Source: Boswellia sacra (lineage: Eukaryota; Streptophyta; Magnoliopsida; Sapindales; Burseraceae). From it: a stretch of 64,000 nt of DNA. Below, one piece after another: positions 59,001-64,000 of this stretch. The position numbers were made by a program, and so were the translations under genes. The notes under the pieces were generated by a model. That model did not search any database. It was not told where the DNA came from and was given only the letters and a program-made list of their open reading frames with translations. Location: contig SNVD02013728.1 of assembly GCA_013180625.2 (NCBI GenBank), forward strand, positions 186,001 to 250,000, written 5' to 3'. Within the stretch, counting starts at the first letter, position 1. Each line of letters opens with the position of its first letter.

Positions 59001-60612
59001 CAAATGCTACATTGGTCTCATAATCGGGGTGCTTTTTATTATTTGGAAATTTCGTATGATCAAATTAATAGATTACAGAAGATCAGAGAGGCTGTTTTAA
59101 TGATCCTTTAACAATAATGCCTGGTGGATTTCCTTAACGTGTTAAATTAAAAAAGTGGGGTTTATGTCAGTTTTTCAAATGCAGAGAAGTTTGTAAACAT
59201 GCCAAACTTTCCGGATGTGAAATTATTTCCCCGTAAATAATAATCAAATAGCAGAAAAAAAAAAGAATAATCGCGTCAATCGCTAAGATAGATGATGTGA
59301 TAAGTAATAATTGGTAAAAATTTAGTTTAGATTTTAAAATAAGTGTTAATATCAGGGTGGTCCAGTCGGAGGTCTTCCTTGTTCCTTTGAAGTCCCTCTG
59401 TTTCTAACCCCAATTCACACACGTGGACAACTAAATATGTTGAGAAGAGTAGGAAAGCACAAGAAGCAATATTTAGAATCTGAAAAGTTATATTAAATTC
59501 TAAAGCAAAAGGCTAAGCACACAAAATTTGGAAAATTCATATATATATATATATATAACGGAATTATAATAATAATCAAAATCCCATTGTAAAACATCAA
59601 ATTAGCAGCTAGATGATTGATACATAATGACGAAAATTTACCAACCATTTCTAAATAAATTGAATGGCCCTCGCCTCCCTCGGCCCTGAAAAAAAAAAAC
59701 TTAATAAAAAAATGGAAAACTAGCGAAATAGTCACTCATATTCAAATTTGACTGTTTGGTCCCTTTTAATTGTCATTTGTCGTTTCATCTCCTCAGCTAA
59801 TTTTAATTTCTTACCATTAGCTCCTCTAAGAGTCAAATCCTGGCTCCTCCCTGATTCTGCCACTCATGAAGGTTCGAATAAAGGGAGGCCAATAGTTCAT
59901 CTGAAGATTAATATTCAAGTAGAAGTGCAATTGAAATTTTTGAATTAAATAATTTTAAGGTCAAAAAATAAAAATTTTTGGACAAGTTTTTACATTTATA
60001 ACTAAAAAAATAAATAAATAAATTGAGGTTACTTAGCACTAATATCTTCTGTTAAAGGTTTTATTATCATACATCAACTTACTCCTTAAATTCTTGCAAT
60101 GTTTCCCATCAATTTACATAACTATATGTGAAGAGGGGAAGCGAATTGTTTTACTTAATCAAATGCTTCATAAATTTAATCATATTAATTGAATTATGAT
60201 AACTTTAGATGTCATAATTTATTGAGTCTTTTATTTTTTAATTAATGAAAAAAAAAACTTCGTTGCAGGCGTGCTTAGGGAATACTGTCAAATCTCGAGG
60301 TGTCAACAAAATTTCCCTAATTTCTAACGATTATTTAGAAGAATGTTCTGTTCCTCGATTTAAACACTGCTCCTGGCAAAAAAATTGTTATCCTAAAAAC
60401 CACTTTCTGGTTACCTTGACTAGTGAATTTGTGTTATAATTTTTTATTGGCCAAAATTTATAGCTAATTAGAATATCTAGTTTTTTATTATAATTTTTTG
60501 TTGAGTTAGAAATTTTAATCATCAATTAGAATATCTCACTTAATAAGAGTATTTGTTCCCATTTTTAAATACAACTCTCAGAAAAAATAAAAATAAAAAG
60601 GATTTATTATTG

Positions 60613-60706
60613 GGGCAGACCTACGTTTGGGCCTAAGGGCGCCTAGCCCCTTTCAGCCCAAGCAGCAGGTATTAAGTGTTATCAAAAAAAAAAAAAAAAA
60701 AAAAGA
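60613..60706 (+). mobile_element. Retroposon 3' tail with poly(A)
   Basis: A short GC-richer segment (GGGCCTAAGGGCGCCTAGCC and CCCTTTCAGCCCAAGCAG) in very AT-rich DNA ends TATCA followed by about 20 A. This looks like the 3' end of a truncated LINE or a SINE. No target duplication identified. Confidence 0.4.
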
Positions 60707-61707
60707 GAGTCAATATTAGTATAAGATACGTTAAAATTTTGCATATTGAACCCTCTAGGCGGAAGACAAATATGATTTAATTCTACTAAAAGTAAATGAT
60801 GATTCCTTATATAAATCTTTTAAAATTCTCTTATTTATATAAATAAATAATGAATTATCAATTGCTTCATTTGTTATTGATATTAGAATTATATTTTATT
60901 TATTTATTTATTATTATTGCCTCACTTTTAAGTAAAACTCTTTTTATTTTTAGACTTTCTTTTTTTGAATTCATTAAATTTTTAGTTATAAAAGGTAAAT
61001 CTATTTTTTAATTGTTTCTCTCTTTTCTTTAATTATGACTTAAACTTTTCACTGTATAAAATGTTAATAAATTTTCTACGAAAATTGGAGAAGTTATAAT
61101 GAATTTTTAATATGTTAAAATTACAACTAGTTTTCTTTCAATTTTTTATATACATTATTTAAGAAACATATTTATTCATTTTTATTTTCTTAATTTAGAT
61201 TAATCGATATATACATTTTAATCGCCTTTTTTCCCCGAAATTTGTAAAAGAGTTCGTATTTGATCAATTTTAGTAATCTTTTTCCTATAATTAAATTTAT
61301 AATATAGTTTAATATTTTGACATACAAAACCAAAATCCAAAGCCCGTCACTATTTATTACCTTGGAAACCACTTTTTAACCCCTTAGAATTACTTTAATA
61401 TTTAATATTTTGTTGTTTTAAAAGAAATCTTAAAATTTGAGCTTCTTATAACATAATAAAAGAGCTTTTCCTCAATCACAAACAAATATCTTTTAAAAAA
61501 TATATAAAATTAACATTAAATGACATCTAAAGGGCTCTATATTTATACAAATTAAACCGTATCAAAATGGGCACGACCCGACCCGAGTAGACTTACCCAT
61601 GGATTCTAATTAGCAACGGCATGGCTATGTTGTTCAAACGATTGTCACATAAATAAATAAAAATAATCGTTAATCCTGAAACCTCAAAAATCGTCTCTTC
61701 CTCAGTC

Positions 61708-64000
61708 ATGGCCACTTCCCTCCTCTCTCCAGTCTCCTCTCTCACCAAAGAGCTTCCTGCTGCCACGCCGGCTCTTCCCAAATCCTCCTTCCTCTCCGGC
61801 ACCAAGCTCTGCTGCTTCCCCACCTCTTCCTCTTCTTCTAGAACAAAGCAAGGACCCCAAAGATGGTATATTTCTCCTTCTGCCAGGTCGCTCGACCATA
61901 TTCCCAAGCAGTTCAGGGAAGAAAATCTCAAAGATGGATGTGAGTCTTGCGCTTTTTCTCTGTTTTTAGAAATACCCATCTCTTCGTGACCTTTTCGGAT
62001 AATTTTGTTGCTTCTTTAAGAATTGATTGGTTTCGAATTTTAACCTGAGAGCATAAATTTTTAATCTTCATATACTTATTTGGGTTTGATGACCTTTTTT
62101 TTGCTTGATTGAGCGTCAATTACTTGAAAAACATCCTCATTTTGTTTGTAATATGGAAGAGAAATTATCAGTTGGTCGAGGATCATATATAGTTTCTTAA
62201 CTCTATGTTGAATGAAATATTTCTTGTCACTTCTCTAGTTCCTATTAGTGGCGAAATCCCCTGAAAACACAAATTTTTTTTTTTTGGTGTCTGGCTGACG
62301 GCCCTGAGGAATAAAAATCTTATAATTTATAGGAAATCTAATGATACGAGATTAATTAGAGTGATAGCTCATTTTTATGTAGGTTTGATGCGAGTGTAGA
62401 AGGAAAAGATTGTTGGTAGCTATTTGAGTTGTTTTCATATGTCACAGCAGAATGCTACTAGAAGTTGAGTGAGAATTCATGAATACTGAGAAAGATAACT
62501 GAGAACATCCTTGTCGCCTTAGATATGGATTCTGTGATTAGTGTTAATATTAGAGTAGGAAGTCTTTCTATCAGAACTCTGAGGTTACCTATTAGAATGT
62601 GGTATGAGAACATTTTGAACCAAGACAACAAGTCAAGTTGGTGGCTTGCTAACAGCAGAAATGTGGAAAGAACAATTGGAATAGGGGGTCGTGCAAGTAT
62701 AGGAGGCAAAATTGATTATTTTATTCAAATAGGGTTTATGAACTCTTGAAATTGCAATAATGGTATCAATCATCTAGCTGTTAATTTGATATTTTACATA
62801 GAGATTTTAATTGTTGCAATTCCATATGAATATGATTTTCCCAAACTTTGTATTCTTAACATTTGCTTGAGAGTTTCACTTTCCAGATTCTGAACATCAT
62901 TTCCTCCCTGCATTCCTGCACTGTTCAACATATTTACTTGTCCATCTGTTTACTTAACGTACTTGGTATGATTGCATTTTCTCCATATGCTTATTCAGTC
63001 ACAATCTTTCTGAGTATATTCGAGACTCATTCCCTAAATTTAGTTGCATTATTAATATTTTGTTATTTTGCTTAATTTTTCTGTTAGAATAAAAATAAAA
63101 AATCACCTTCATACTAGAAGTTGACACTATTATTATTAGAATAATGCTATTCTTACAAACTATCTATACAAACTTATACATACAAATTGATATGTCATGA
63201 TTTGATTAGATGAGTGGATTTTAAATTTTAATTACATTAATTAACGTGGATGATATGGCAATTATTCAATAATGTCACGTATGAGAGATTTTGTATGGGT
63301 AGTTTGTAAGAGTAGCATCACTCTTATTATTAACCTTATTTGACCTTCTTACAATTTTTTCAAGTAACTTAGTATTTTTTCTATTAAAAAGCAATATAAA
63401 TTCAAGTTATGACTTCTTTTTCTTAAAACTTCTCTTCTTCAGTGATGGACAACTACAAGAATGCCCCTCAATATCTTTACGGTCTCAGTCCTTCACAGAT
63501 GGACATGTTCATGACAGAAGATAACCCTGTTCGGCGGCAGTCAGAAAGAGTTACAGAGGTTCCTTCTTCTTCAATGCTCCTTTTTATCATATAAGTGGCT
63601 GGATGATGATACAAAATAAGCGAAATGATTTACCTTTTAATGTGTAATTTCTGGTCTGACCGATTCCTGCCAGGAAAGCATTTCTTCTGCCAGAAACTAT
63701 TTGGATAATGGAGGGATGTGGAGTATCTCTGACGTGAATGATAGGGGTCCTTCAAAGTATAGTATGAGTGTGAGCATGTATCGTGGAGGAGCCAGGGGCC
63801 ATGGAAGGCCCAGAAGTGCTCCTCCCGATTTGCCTTCTTTGCTCTTAGATGCTCGGATATGCTATCTGGGCATGCCGGTGAGTCTTTATAGTATGTTTCA
63901 TCACTATCTTACCTGCTGGCTAAGACTTCGTACTTCTCTTACTGTATCTTTTCTATTAGATCTTGTGCACCATATTTCATATTTTCCTCTTCATTGTTAC
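61708..64000 (+). CDS. CLPR1: Chloroplast Clp protease non-catalytic subunit ClpR1, 5' part (runs off the window)
   Basis: Three exons are inside the window: 61708-61939, 63443-63558, 63674-63877, with GT-AG introns of consistent phase; exon 3 ends GGCATGCCG|GTGAGT and the gene continues. The first 45-60 residues are Ser/Thr-rich and low in acidic residues, a chloroplast transit peptide (MATSLLSPVSSLTKELPAA). The mature start has LDHIPKQFREENLKDG, YLYGLSPSQMDMFMTEDNPV, the Tyr-Ser-Met-Ser-Val and PPDLPSLLLDARICYLGMP stretches. The last is where the ClpP fold begins. ClpR proteins lack the catalytic triad and form, with ClpP1, the R-ring of the stromal Clp core. The N-terminal extension pattern specifically fits ClpR1. 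The catalytic-fold part lies outside the window. Confidence 0.94.
63136..63330. mobile_element. MITE in intron 1 of clpR1
   Basis: Left arm ATGCTATTCTTACAAACTAT and onward, and reverse complement of the right arm ATGCTACTCTTACAAACTAC, form inverted repeats of about 30 bp. The element is about 190 bp with AT-rich interior. Flanks are TTATTA-like on both sides, so the exact target duplication is unclear. Confidence 0.7.

Larger units (their letters stand above)
52830..61500. other. Long gene-poor AT-rich region
   Basis: Almost 8.7 kb without a recognisable gene. Visible items are TA microsatellites (about 53120-53141, 55738-55770, 59538-59556), retroposon tails near 55932, 58690 and 60613, and a segment at about 55000-55620 that is less AT-rich and could be a fragment of an old LTR on the minus strand. 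No conserved coding frame was found on either strand. Confidence 0.5.

Overview
The window looks like nuclear DNA of a eudicot plant. It is AT-rich, its genes have many introns with GT-AG boundaries, and the families are plant-typical: vacuolar sorting receptor, DUF936, RSL-type bHLH, EPF-like peptide, chloroplast ClpR1, GH3 beta-xylosidase. The transposons are also plant-typical: Tork-like Copia, plant L1-type LINE, CACTA, Mutator-like, Tourist-like. The species cannot be named from the sequence. All exon joins below were worked out by hand from frame, splice consensus and family conservation.

Positions 1-17000 are a repeat island. A Gypsy-type LTR-like segment (1-2759) is followed by a satellite-like array of 165-220 bp units. 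The array is split by a Copia element (4127-12890), whose 5' LTR is itself split by a 5'-truncated LINE (4181-7603). Downstream lie a solo-LTR candidate, a decayed EPFL gene copy (13728-14040), a decayed Copia LTR with primer-binding site (14842-15091) and a 1.3 kb terminal-inverted-repeat element (15298-16606).

Positions 17100-41600 are gene-rich: an F-box gene (+), a two-exon EPF-like secreted peptide gene (-), a GH3 beta-xylosidase (+), a DUF936 gene with a frame break (+), a vacuolar sorting receptor with 12 exons including one GC-AG intron (+), and an RSL class II type bHLH gene (-). These genes do not form a pathway or cluster. The xylosidase and the sorting receptor both belong to the secretory system, and the EPFL peptide and the bHLH factor are both epidermal-development families, but nothing in the sequence links them functionally.

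Positions 41600-61500 are gene-poor and contain two well-delimited DNA transposons. One is a 5265 bp CACTA element (45586-50850, TAA target duplication) that carries a spliceable minus-strand reading frame with a coiled-coil exon, apparently a captured or transposon-borne gene. The other is a 966 bp Mutator-like element (51855-52820, 9 bp target duplication, about 115 bp inverted repeats) with an internal 33 bp minisatellite. The rest is AT-rich DNA with retroposon tails and microsatellites.

Positions 61708 to the end hold the first three exons of chloroplast clpR1 (+), which continues past the window. The most interesting items are the CACTA element with its candidate gene, the EPFL gene with its decayed local duplicate, the LINE-in-LTR-in-satellite nesting with target loss, and the GC-AG intron in the sorting receptor.
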